From assembly GCA_965261775.1 (NCBI GenBank), contig OZ253477.1:1612001-1676000 (forward strand): a stretch of DNA of 64,000 bases. The letters are read 5' to 3'. Positions 16,613 through 24,624 of the stretch are shown one piece after another. The position numbers were made by a program, and so were the translations under genes. The stretch's first letter is position 1. Each line of letters opens with the position of its first letter. Below the pieces are notes generated by a model, which made no database searches, was not told the origin of the DNA, and saw only the letters and a program-made list of their open reading frames with translations. The DNA comes from G965261775 sp965261775. GTDB lineage: Bacteria > Pseudomonadota > Gammaproteobacteria > Eutrophobiales > Eutrophobiaceae.

Positions 16613-17452
16613 CTATCTCGAATCGTTCGTATAATATTTTTGCGTTAACACGACACTATCCCCGTGGCTGTCGGATTTATATTTCATATACCGTCTGTTG
16701 AAATACGTGGGATGGTGCAGAACCTTGAAGGACGGGTTTTGTACGGAGGTTAATACGCCCACAGCGCGGGTAAAGAAATCTGCGTGATCCATTCGCTTCA
16801 ATTTGTCATCCCAGCCCACCAGTTGGATTCGTTCCGTTCTGGCGATATAGAAATTGGGGACCTTTAACCGCACAGGGTGACCACCGATCAATTTTCCCGG
16901 AGGATACAGGGGCTCCCGACGAGTTGGGAACAACGGCACATGGGTATAATCATGTACGATACGCAACGGCAGATACACGACCTCGCCAGCCATAATATCA
17001 ATCGCCGGATTGCGTTCCATTTCCCGTAATACGAGATCAAGTCGAGTATGGCGATAAAATATGAAATCATCATCCAGACACAGCATATACCGGGTACCGA
17101 CTGCCGCGAGACCGGCATTACGACCAGCGGAAATTCCGCTGTCGAAAGGCAGCCTGATCGTTTCCACCCCTTTCAGACAGGAAGGGTCGCGACTGTCATC
17201 CACAACAATAATTTTGAGCTTCGGGTAATGGCGCCGGATACTTTTTACCAGACGTCTCAACCTGGAAGGCCGCTCAAATGTTTTGATGATGGCAGTAACC
17301 TGCTCAAACGTATCGGTGTGTGGTTTTGACAGACAGGCATCAAGTGCCTGTTCAACAAACAGTTCAAGCCTTACCAATGATTCATAAGCGATGGCAACGA
17401 CGGGCCAGAGGCGACCCGACCTGGCGTTTTTCAATTTCTGGAGAAGTCCCAT
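16613..17452 (-). CDS. Family 2 glycosyltransferase (GT-A fold), 279 aa
   Basis: N-terminal nucleotide-sugar region with VTAIIKTFERPSRLRRLVKSI and KIIVVDDS, then the DSGISAGRNAGL motif and the metal-binding LCLDDDFIF (DxD), followed by the GEVVYLP acceptor part and a C-terminal HADFFTRA segment. This is a GT2 domain of the type seen in B4GALNT-like and capsule/LPS enzymes; donor and acceptor sugars cannot be read. Start placed at ATG 17452 (MGLLQKL). An upstream TTG (17521) would add 23 residues, and neither has a strong RBS. Divergent from the adenylating-enzyme homologue. Expected to act at the cytoplasmic membrane on a surface glycan. Confidence 0.82.
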   Translation of the reverse strand: MGLLQKLKNARSGRLWPVVAIAYESLVRLELFVEQALDACLSKPHTDTFEQVTAIIKTFERPSRLRRLVKSIRRHYPKLKIIVVDDSRDPSCLKGVETIRLPFDSGISAGRNAGLAAVGTRYMLCLDDDFIFYRHTRLDLVLREMERNPAIDIMAGEVVYLPLRIVHDYTHVPLFPTRREPLYPPGKLIGGHPVRLKVPNFYIARTERIQLVGWDDKLKRMDHADFFTRAVGVLTSVQNPSFKVLHHPTYFNRRYMKYKSDSHGDSVVLTQKYYTNDSR

Positions 17453-17623
17453 CGTATATTGCTGATTTTCCCGCTGCCTGAATTTGCATACATACAGGTA
17501 TTTATTTAACCCTGCTCGCAAATAACTTTAAATTCAGTTTGAAGGGATTGCCGTGTCGGTCCGGACAGGCTGTCTGTGAAGTCAGGGGTTATTTTTTGTT
17601 ATCCTGTAATATATCATCGTCAA

Positions 17624-18961
17624 ATGTTTTTCAAGATATACAATCTACTGCGACCCACAAAACACCAGCTCACTCTGGGCAATTATGACGGGCGTAATCT
17701 GGCCGATTATGTCGCAGAGCATGCCCGTTTCCTGTCGGACAGTCTGGCCTTGAATTATCTGCGGCGGACGTTTACCTGGGGAGAGGTGGACCGGCTCGCC
17801 TGCCAACTGGCCAATGTGTTGGTGAAAATCAGCGGACTGCGGGAACGTGACGTGGTCGTCATTGACTTGCCCAATATCCCGCACTATGCCCTGATACTGA
17901 CCGCATTAGCCAAGGCGAACCTGATCGGGTGTACCTTCTCGCGTCGCACGGTACAGGCCGGGGACCTGCAACAACAGTTGCGGGATACAAACGCCAGCGC
18001 CATCTTTATCCTGGACAGCGCCGTACCATTTTGGCAACGTGCATTGGCCGGACCACATGCCGTACATACGGTACTTGTCTGTCGGATGAATGATTTTGGC
18101 ATACGGCAACCCCTGAAACTGCCGAAAGATATCACACCGCGTTACTGGGAAGTGAAACCTCTTATTGATAACTGCGACAGTACGTTTATGCCTCTTTCGA
18201 CTCCGGTGGAGGAGACCTTTTTGATCCGATACACCGACCCCGACGCGCCGGCGACGGAATACAGCCATCGCGCACTGATACAGCATGCCCGGCAGTATGC
18301 CGCCCTGTCTCCGTCCCCGCCACATGAACGCTGTCTGTTGTCCCTCTGGGCACCGCATCAGGGAGTCGGACTGGCTGTGTTACTGGATGCGCTTTGCAGC
18401 GGTTGTGAGTATATTATGTTGCCTGAGCCCGCTATGCTGGAGCAGTGCGTCAATGCCTGTCGTTGCCATCCGCTAAGCCACATTGCCCTGCCGCCGTCAT
18501 GGCATGAACCCCTGATCCGGAATGCGGACTTCCAGGCGCTGGACCTCTCCGGTTTGCAGTCCATACAGACCACCGCTGGACAACAGGAGTCGCATCAGGC
18601 GTGGCGCCGGCTGGCACCGTCGGCACGACTGTTTGAAACCTTCGGCGACGATGCGACTGTTTCGGCCTATACGGTGAATTTCGCCGATGCTTACCGTCCG
18701 GGATCTGTTGGCATACCGATGCCGGGTACCACAGTGCGGGTCGTTTCCCCGGATGATTACAGTGTGCCGCGACCCCCGGGGGAAAGCGGACAAGTACTGG
18801 TATCCGGCCCGCAGTTGATACGGGGCTATTGGCGTGAACCGGAATTGACCCGGCTACGCATGCCGGTGTTGGAAGAAAAACGCTGGTGGGTTACTGATTG
18901 CCTCGGATATCTGGATAAGGATGGTTACCTGTACCTGGGCGAAACCGGAAAGTGGACGTGA
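17624..18961 (+). CDS. AMP-binding (ANL superfamily) homologue, truncated and likely catalytically impaired, 445 aa
   Basis: The N-terminal ANL domain is recognisable: LNYLRRTFTWGEVDRLACQLANVL, VVVIDLPNIPHYALILTALAKANLIGC, FETFGDDATVSAYTV, PGSVGIPMPGTTVRVVSPDD, GESGQVLVSGPQLIRGYWREPE and a D-x-G-Y-L-D-K-D-G-Y-L motif. Two essentials are missing. The phosphate loop, normally YTSGTTGxPKG, reads RYTDPDAPATEYSH. The protein also ends at the hinge (YLGETGKWT), so the C-terminal lid with the catalytic lysine is absent. A normal acyl-CoA/aryl-CoA ligase activity is therefore unlikely; it may bind a ligand or be decaying. Start chosen at ATG 17624; GTG 17576 is an alternative. A chimeric pseudogene follows 4 nt after the stop. 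Confidence 0.72.
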   Translation: MFFKIYNLLRPTKHQLTLGNYDGRNLADYVAEHARFLSDSLALNYLRRTFTWGEVDRLACQLANVLVKISGLRERDVVVIDLPNIPHYALILTALAKANLIGCTFSRRTVQAGDLQQQLRDTNASAIFILDSAVPFWQRALAGPHAVHTVLVCRMNDFGIRQPLKLPKDITPRYWEVKPLIDNCDSTFMPLSTPVEETFLIRYTDPDAPATEYSHRALIQHARQYAALSPSPPHERCLLSLWAPHQGVGLAVLLDALCSGCEYIMLPEPAMLEQCVNACRCHPLSHIALPPSWHEPLIRNADFQALDLSGLQSIQTTAGQQESHQAWRRLAPSARLFETFGDDATVSAYTVNFADAYRPGSVGIPMPGTTVRVVSPDDYSVPRPPGESGQVLVSGPQLIRGYWREPELTRLRMPVLEEKRWWVTDCLGYLDKDGYLYLGETGKWT

Positions 18962-18965
18962 CCAC

Positions 18966-19390
18966 ATGACTACACTTACTTTCTGTATCGTCCGCTTCCT
19001 TGCCGGTGCTCTGCCGAAGATCCACGACACTGACCAAACCGAACGCAATTTACGTTATCTGTTACAACACAATCCGCTGCCTGTGGGGGTGACTCAGATG
19101 TTCGTTCTAAATCATATCGTCGACCCCGACAAATACCGGATGCTTTACCAATACAAGAACTGCCACTGCATACCCAGCCGGTGCGCTATGATTTTATCGG
19201 ACGGGGAGAAGAGACCCTGCAAGCTGACTTCAACCGCCTGTGTGACCGGCCCGGACTGGTGCGAATGACATTACCGCATCATAACGCCTCCCGTCATGGC
19301 GATTATCGCCGACACTACGATGACGAAACCCGTACCCGGGTTGCACGGAAATATTCCTACGATACCGAGTTATTCAACTACCCGTTTTAA
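18966..19390 (+). pseudogene. Chimeric pseudogene: foreign N-terminus joined to a sulfotransferase C-terminus
   Basis: The first 66 codons (MTTLTFCIVRFLAGALPKIHD...) resemble the start of a bacterial glycan-modifying protein and bear no similarity to the sulfotransferase next door. At about 19165 the sequence switches to a copy of that enzyme's C-terminal half (TQPVRYDFIGRGEETLQADF to ELFNYPF) in a different frame. The first frame runs on to a stop at 19268 and the sulfotransferase frame to TAA at 19390. No single frame covers both parts, so this is a recombination scar rather than a gene. Confidence 0.75.
19169..19390 (+). repeat. Direct repeat of the sulfotransferase 3' half
   Basis: This 222-bp stretch is a diverged direct copy of 19756-19974 (219 bp): long identical runs around the 'accctgcaagctgacttc' and 'cgtcatggcgattatcgcc' words, one extra codon, and clustered differences at the 3' end. 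The copies lie 587 bp apart. Confidence 0.88.
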
Positions 19391-19392
19391 TC

Positions 19393-19974
19393 ATGTACTC
19401 GGAACGCTACCGGTTCATTTACATCCGCATCCCGAAGACCGCATCCAAATCCATGGTCGAAACGCTGTCGAAATTGACCAAGGGTGAGGTATGCCGCAAA
19501 CAGGCACTTCGGATAACTGCCAACCACCCTATCCGACCGTCCCACGATCATCCGGTCTTGCATAACTACGCCGCCGCGCTGACCGAGCCGATTGATCAAT
19601 ATTTTATATTTACCTTCGTCCGCAATCCGTGGGAACGGATGGTGTCTGGCTATTTTTACAGCCGTGGTCTGCGGAGACGTCTCGCTCATCAAATGAGTTT
19701 CCGTGAATTCTGCCATTCCCACTCCCAGCGCTATCAATACAATAACAGCCTTTGGCATACCCAGCCGATACCCTACGACTTTGTCGGGAGGGTAGAGACC
19801 CTGCAAGCTGACTTCAACCGCCTGTGTGACCGGCTCGGACTGGGGCGAATGACATTACCGCATCGTAACACCTCCCGTCATGGCGATTATCGCCAATACT
19901 ACGACGACGAAACACGGGAGCTGGTCACACGAAAATACGCCCGCGATATTGAAACCTTTGACTACAAATTTTGA
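19393..19974 (+). CDS. Small PAPS-dependent sulfotransferase (Sulfotransfer_2 family), 193 aa
   Basis: Carbohydrate-sulfotransferase-like enzyme with both PAPS-binding elements: the 5'-phosphosulfate loop RIPKTASKSM (residues 12-21) and the 3'-phosphate motif FVRNPWERMVSGY (75-87). The family loop reads HIPKTAGTS, so the S/K substitutions are mild variants. It ends in the usual YxxDxExFDY-like tail (YARDIETFDYKF). It would transfer sulfate from PAPS to a sugar hydroxyl, most likely on the surface glycan made by the neighbouring genes; this link is by position only. It starts 2 nt after the stop of the chimeric pseudogene, whose 3' half is a copy of this gene. Confidence 0.85.
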   Translation: MYSERYRFIYIRIPKTASKSMVETLSKLTKGEVCRKQALRITANHPIRPSHDHPVLHNYAAALTEPIDQYFIFTFVRNPWERMVSGYFYSRGLRRRLAHQMSFREFCHSHSQRYQYNNSLWHTQPIPYDFVGRVETLQADFNRLCDRLGLGRMTLPHRNTSRHGDYRQYYDDETRELVTRKYARDIETFDYKF

Positions 19975-20482
19975 CGACAGGTGATGAGTTGATCCTGATT
20001 CGCAACAACGGTCATAAGTTCTGCCTGTCTGTACATTGGATGCTCAACCAGCCAGCATCCTAGTCAATATGATCGACCTCTTAAAGCCTGCCGGAATCCG
20101 ACAAGACAGGTGAAGTACAACGCCAGATCCCCGACTTCGTCCCTGTTACCGGAAAAGGGGTGACAACCGCTCATCAACGTCGCCAACCTCCCTGCTTATG
20201 CCCGACCCTCGTCCGTGGCGCCTCCGGTACGACCACCAACACGCCACCGACACCGGCAACACTCATCTTCCCCTTCCTGTGAAACCCGGTCAAGTCGGTC
20301 AGCACCCCTTTACAAGGCGATGTTGCTGACAAACTTTCGCTGTCGGAGGACAGGAAACGGATGACAATGCTGTAAAGTAATAATCCGCAACTGAAGCCTG
20401 AGTCTCCCTCACAGGGGTGAAACCCCGGCTGTGATCTCCACGATAATATACCCCCCCGGCGAAGCCGTGCGCCGCCAATCCA
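19975..20482. other. Intergenic region, no gene seen
   Basis: No ORF with a recognisable motif or RBS. It contains a hairpin with 7-bp arms GGATGCT/AGCATCC (about 20039-20062). The mixed composition suggests decayed sequence, but I could not recognise a source. Confidence 0.55.
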
Positions 20483-22177
20483 TCACGGCACTATCACTTG
20501 CGCCTCGCCCTCGCCGCGCGAATCGCTGGCAGCAAATACGAGACCTTTTTTCTTCCAGATCATGATCGCCTGCATATTTCCGTAACGGCGTTTTTTTTCA
20601 CTCAGTTCATGGCCCTTGACCTGAAGTCCCGCGATGTCACGCTTGCTCAAGCCGCCAGCTTCGTATTCAATCCGATCCGGGATATATTGATGGTGAAAGC
20701 GCGGCAGATGGACCCAGGAGCCCGGGAGCTTCCCCTCCGCAAAATCCAGTATGCCCAGCAATACCATGCTGATGATCCGGCTCCCGCCGGGTGTTCCCAG
20801 AATGCCAATACGATCATCGCTCTCAATAAACGTCGGTGACATGCTGGAGAGCGGTCGTTTCCCCGGTGCGATTGCATTCGCCTCCAAACCGATTAAGCCA
20901 TAAGCATTCGCGGCAAGCGGTTTGATGGAAAAATCGTCCATTTCATCATTCAACAAGACGCCGGTTTCTCCAGCGATAAACCCCGACCCGAATGGCAGAT
21001 TAATGCTAAGAGTCGCGGCGACGCGATTGCCCTCCTGGTCAACCACGGAGAAATGGGTGGTATCCGTCCCGACAGGATTATCCACCGGGATGCCTCCCAA
21101 TACCTCACTCGGCGTCGCGCTGTCCATATCAATCGTTAGCGCCAGTCCTTCGGTATATTCCGCATCCAGCAGACGCCCGGTCGGGACATTGACAAAATCG
21201 GCGTCGCCCAGATACGCGGCGCGATCCCGATAAGCTCGCCGCATGGCCTCAACAATGACGTGTTTTCTTGAGACTGAATCAAGCGTTTTCAGATCGTAGT
21301 GTTGCAGTATATTCAGGATCTGTCCCAGTACTATACCGCCCGAGGAGGGCGGCGGCGCGGAGGTGATTTTCATTCCTTTATAGTCAATGACAACAGGCTC
21401 ACGCTCTATTATGTTGTAATCCAGCAGGTCCTGTTTTTCCCAGAAACCGCCGTTTTGCCTGACGCTTCGCACCAGTTGTTCCGCCAGCGCCCCGGTGTAG
21501 AAAGCCTTGCTGCCTCCCTCGGCAATCATGTTCAACGTGTTCGCCAGATCATTCTGAACGATTAACGCGCCAGGCGCCGGGAGTTGATTATCGTCAAGAA
21601 AGATCGTCGCGGTATGCGGATAACGCCGAATAATGTCAAGCCTGAAATTAAGCAGTTTTCGGAAACGCCTGGTCACCGGAAAACCTTGCCGCGCCTGCCT
21701 GATGGCCGGCGCCAGTATCTGCTTCAGCGATAAACGCCCATAACGCTTGACCAGATGTTCAATCCCGGCCGGAATGCCGGGGATACCGGCCGCAGCAGGA
21801 CCATTGAGCGACATGCCCTTGATGACGTTACCTTCATGGTCCAGATACATATCCTGATGCGCCGCCTGCGGCGCTTTTTCACGGCCGTCTATCATAATCT
21901 GTCTACCATCGGATGCCCGATGAATCAGCCAGAAGCCGCCGCCACCGAGCCCCGACCCGCCGGGTTCAACAACAGCGAGAGAGGCCGTGATCGCCGCCGC
22001 CGCATCAAAGGCATTGCCGCCTTTTTTCAGGATATCAACGCCTGCTTGTGTCGCCATCGGGTGGGCCGTGGCCACTGCCGCCTGCCAGATTGTGCGGGAT
22101 TGTGCCTGAGCCTGAACAGGGGCGGAGAAGAGTGCCCCGGTAAAAAGAACCAAAATTAAAAAAAGAACGGTTTTCAT
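20483..22177 (-). CDS. ggt: Gamma-glutamyltransferase precursor, 564 aa
   Basis: Periplasmic N-terminal-nucleophile hydrolase that cleaves the gamma-glutamyl bond of glutathione. A signal peptide is visible (MKTVLFLILVLFTGALFSAPVQAQA). Conserved points: HPMATQAGVDILKKGGNAFDAAAA, the gamma-glutamyl-binding arginine in IDGREKAP (Arg99), and the autoprocessing/catalytic threonine in TDTTHFSVVD (Thr373), followed by the small-subunit signature (RPLSSMSPT, LGTPGGSRI). Length is normal for the family. It lies 16 nt after coaD on the same strand but is probably not functionally linked. The protein should mature into two subunits cut before Thr373. Confidence 0.95.
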   Translation of the reverse strand: MKTVLFLILVLFTGALFSAPVQAQAQSRTIWQAAVATAHPMATQAGVDILKKGGNAFDAAAAITASLAVVEPGGSGLGGGGFWLIHRASDGRQIMIDGREKAPQAAHQDMYLDHEGNVIKGMSLNGPAAAGIPGIPAGIEHLVKRYGRLSLKQILAPAIRQARQGFPVTRRFRKLLNFRLDIIRRYPHTATIFLDDNQLPAPGALIVQNDLANTLNMIAEGGSKAFYTGALAEQLVRSVRQNGGFWEKQDLLDYNIIEREPVVIDYKGMKITSAPPPSSGGIVLGQILNILQHYDLKTLDSVSRKHVIVEAMRRAYRDRAAYLGDADFVNVPTGRLLDAEYTEGLALTIDMDSATPSEVLGGIPVDNPVGTDTTHFSVVDQEGNRVAATLSINLPFGSGFIAGETGVLLNDEMDDFSIKPLAANAYGLIGLEANAIAPGKRPLSSMSPTFIESDDRIGILGTPGGSRIISMVLLGILDFAEGKLPGSWVHLPRFHHQYIPDRIEYEAGGLSKRDIAGLQVKGHELSEKKRRYGNMQAIMIWKKKGLVFAASDSRGEGEAQVIVP

Positions 22178-22193
22178 AAAAAGCCCCCGTCAA

Positions 22194-22664
22194 TCAACTG
22201 AATTTTTCTTTTAGCGCCTTTGCTACCGGTTCGTGGACAAACGGGGTCACATCCCCATCATAAGAGGCGATCTCGCGCACCAGACTGGCGGCTATAAAAC
22301 CCAGGTTTTCCGCTGGCAGCAGGAACACGGTCTCAATTTCCTGAAACAGTTGGCGATTCATCCCCGCCATCTGCAGTTCATAGTCAAAATCGGAGAAGGC
22401 GCGGATGCCTCGGATGAGAATCTTTGCCTTGTGCCGACAGGCAAAATCCGTCACGAGTGTGTCAAGCGGTTTAATCTCAATATTATCATGTGCAGAAAAA
22501 ACCGTAGAGCAAAGGGCGATCCGTTCATCAAGTGTGAACAATGTTTCACCGGCGGCAACCTCTACCGCGATAATTACCTTATCGAATAACCCGATGGCGC
22601 GAGAGGCAATATCGGCATGGCCCCGGGTAACCGGATCAAATGTGCCAGGGTAGACGGCGATCAC
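22194..22664 (-). CDS. coaD: Phosphopantetheine adenylyltransferase, 156 aa
   Basis: Fourth step of coenzyme A synthesis: 4'-phosphopantetheine plus ATP to dephospho-CoA, cytosolic hexamer. Nucleotidyltransferase signature YPGTFDPVTRGHADIA (T/HxGH as TRGH), the RGIRAFSDFDYELQMAGMNR segment and the SSLVREIASYDGDV-like motif near the end (AASLVREIASYDGDVTPFVH). Full length. GTG start. It follows rsmD by 18 nt, the usual rsmD-coaD pairing in Gammaproteobacteria. Confidence 0.96.
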   Translation of the reverse strand: MIAVYPGTFDPVTRGHADIASRAIGLFDKVIIAVEVAAGETLFTLDERIALCSTVFSAHDNIEIKPLDTLVTDFACRHKAKILIRGIRAFSDFDYELQMAGMNRQLFQEIETVFLLPAENLGFIAASLVREIASYDGDVTPFVHEPVAKALKEKFS

Positions 22665-22682
22665 TATATTCTTATCCTGGCC

Positions 22683-23237
22683 TTATATGTGGTTAGTCTG
22701 TATCAGCATTGATTGTACTTTGCCCGCACTGAAGCTTTTTTTTATTTTCCATCCTTCCGGTACCGGTAGCCCCTTTTCCGTTTCAATATATACCATCCCT
22801 TTCCCGCTTAACCGTGACGAATCCCGGATCAGCGCGCAACATTTTTCAACGTAACCCTGGCCGAAAGGGGGATCAATGAAAATAATATCAGGCTTTTCAT
22901 TACTGCGCCTTAACCAATCCAGAGCATCTGCCAGCTCAATATTGAGTTTCCCGTTGCCCAGTATCGCTGCCTGCCGCTGCAAGGCTTCTACTGCCTTCGA
23001 ATTGAATTCCACCATGGTCACCTCGGTCGCGCCGCGTGACAGGGCTTCAAAACCCAGTGCGCCGCTACCAGCGAACAGGTCCAAACAGTGCGCGGCGGTA
23101 ATCTCATTTCGCAACCAGTTAAAAAGCGTTTCCCGGACACGTTCGGGTGTCGGTCTGAGTCCGGGTAAATCAGGTACGCTCAATCTTCTCCCGCGCCATT
23201 TCCCGGAGATGATGCGGAGTTTTCCCGACCCGGACAA
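22683..23237 (-). CDS. rsmD: 16S rRNA (guanine966-N2)-methyltransferase, 184 aa
   Basis: SAM-dependent methylation of G966 in the 30S subunit. RsmD family marks: an N-terminal LRIISGKWRGRRL, RPTPERVRETLFNWL, SAM-binding LDLFAGSGALGFEALSRGA and the catalytic IDPPF (here FIDPPFGQGYV). Full length. The start appears to be TTG (23237); no ATG gives the conserved N terminus. It starts 4 nt after the stop of the M16 gene upstream and ends just before coaD, so the M16-M16-rsmD-coaD run is one probable operon facing ftsY. Confidence 0.95.
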   Translation of the reverse strand: MSGSGKLRIISGKWRGRRLSVPDLPGLRPTPERVRETLFNWLRNEITAAHCLDLFAGSGALGFEALSRGATEVTMVEFNSKAVEALQRQAAILGNGKLNIELADALDWLRRSNEKPDIIFIDPPFGQGYVEKCCALIRDSSRLSGKGMVYIETEKGLPVPEGWKIKKSFSAGKVQSMLIQTNHI

Positions 23238-23241
23238 GTTC

Positions 23242-24624
23242 TCAGTTGTCCTCTTTGTCGTCTTTCTCTGCTGCGCCGACCATCACCATGACCAGCTTAT
23301 CTGGCGTCAGGCGACGCTTGAATGCGTCTTTAACCTGCTCAACGGTCACGGCCTCAATCTTTTGGTTAAATATCTCAAGGTAGTCCAGAGGCAACTTATA
23401 GTAAGCAATGTCTGCCACACGACTCAGGATCTTGCCGTTGCTGTCAATCCGCAGGGGGTAGCCCCCGGTGATATTTTTTTTGGATGCGATCAATTCTTCT
23501 TCGCTGGGACCGTTTTCAATAAAGTCTTTTATGCTATTCATCAACACGTTCAAGGCTTCATCAACCTGCTCCGTTTTGGTCTGCAATCCGGCAATAAAAG
23601 GCCCCCGAAAACGCATCACCGAGAAATAGCTGTAAACACTGTAAGACAAACCACGTTTTTCCCGCACTTCTTCAAAGAGCCGCGAGGTCATCCCGCCGCC
23701 CAATACATGATTGCCCACATAAAGCGGAAAATAATCCGGATCGTCATACTTGACCGCCGGTTGTCCCACCAGGATATGCGTTTGTGTCGATGGGTATTCA
23801 ATAAAAACCCGCTCCGATTTTGGCAGATGCTTTACCTCTGGCAGAGCAGGGGCTTTTTCACCGGTTTCCAGACTGGATGTTATCGCCTCGGCAATCTGCC
23901 CGGCGCGTTGGCGATCAACGGCACCGACTATCACAATCAGGGCATTATTTGAAACATAGTATTTTTTGTGAAAATTAACAATATCGTCCCGCCGGATCTT
24001 ATTAACCGAAACTTCAGTACCGACTCTGGGGGTTGCATAGGGATGGGACCCGTAGAGCTTCTCCATAAAGATATCCCGCGCCAATACATCTGGCGACTGC
24101 TGTTTGGCCTGGATGCTAACCAGCGCACGCGCACGCTGTCTTTCCAGTGCTTCCGTGGAAAAATCCGGTTTGGAGATGACACGTTTCAGATTCTCAAGCA
24201 CCCGGGCCAAAAGTTTTTCGTCCGTCAGAGAGCGCAGTTGCACCGAGGCGGAATCAAACCCGACAACGGAACCGTAGATACTCCCCAGAGATTCAAACCC
24301 GTTACTGATATCGTCTGCACTGATGCCGTCCGCACCCTGATCCAGTAGCGCGTTGGTGAACACGGCAAGCCCCGGCAATTTACCGTCACGGCTGCTGCCA
24401 GCATCAAAGACGATCCGTACATCTACCATCGGCAACCCAGGCGTGTGTACATAATATATTCCCGTACCCGTGGTGGTTTCCCAGTGCTCTATTTTGGGCG
24501 CCGCCTGAACAGACCCCCCGAAGGAGATTAATAAAATCAGTAAAAATCTAGTGAAAACGACGACCTCCCGCCAACGGACGTGCCGACTCTTTTTTATCCA
24601 GTGGCTGTGGATCAAGTTCGGCAA
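23242..24624 (-). CDS. M16-family peptidase subunit without the zinc motif, about 460 aa
   Basis: Pitrilysin-fold protein of the PqqL/YmxG type, partner of the active subunit encoded just upstream. The HxxEH motif is missing (VDVRIVFDAGSSRDGKLPGLAVF in its place), but the substrate-binding R/Y features remain in the C-terminal half (GGGMTSRLFEEVREKRGLSYSVYSYF). Such non-catalytic halves pair with an active M16 subunit. A hydrophobic export segment (FTRFLLILLISFGG) starts only about 26 residues in. The only usual starts are TTG codons (24624, 24615) inside the upstream gene, a 68-77 bp overlap; a GGGAGG sequence lies close to the hydrophobic segment with no canonical start after it. The true start is uncertain. 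Probably exported. Confidence 0.85.
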   Translation of the reverse strand: MPNLIHSHWIKKSRHVRWREVVVFTRFLLILLISFGGSVQAAPKIEHWETTTGTGIYYVHTPGLPMVDVRIVFDAGSSRDGKLPGLAVFTNALLDQGADGISADDISNGFESLGSIYGSVVGFDSASVQLRSLTDEKLLARVLENLKRVISKPDFSTEALERQRARALVSIQAKQQSPDVLARDIFMEKLYGSHPYATPRVGTEVSVNKIRRDDIVNFHKKYYVSNNALIVIVGAVDRQRAGQIAEAITSSLETGEKAPALPEVKHLPKSERVFIEYPSTQTHILVGQPAVKYDDPDYFPLYVGNHVLGGGMTSRLFEEVREKRGLSYSVYSYFSVMRFRGPFIAGLQTKTEQVDEALNVLMNSIKDFIENGPSEEELIASKKNITGGYPLRIDSNGKILSRVADIAYYKLPLDYLEIFNQKIEAVTVEQVKDAFKRRLTPDKLVMVMVGAAEKDDKEDN

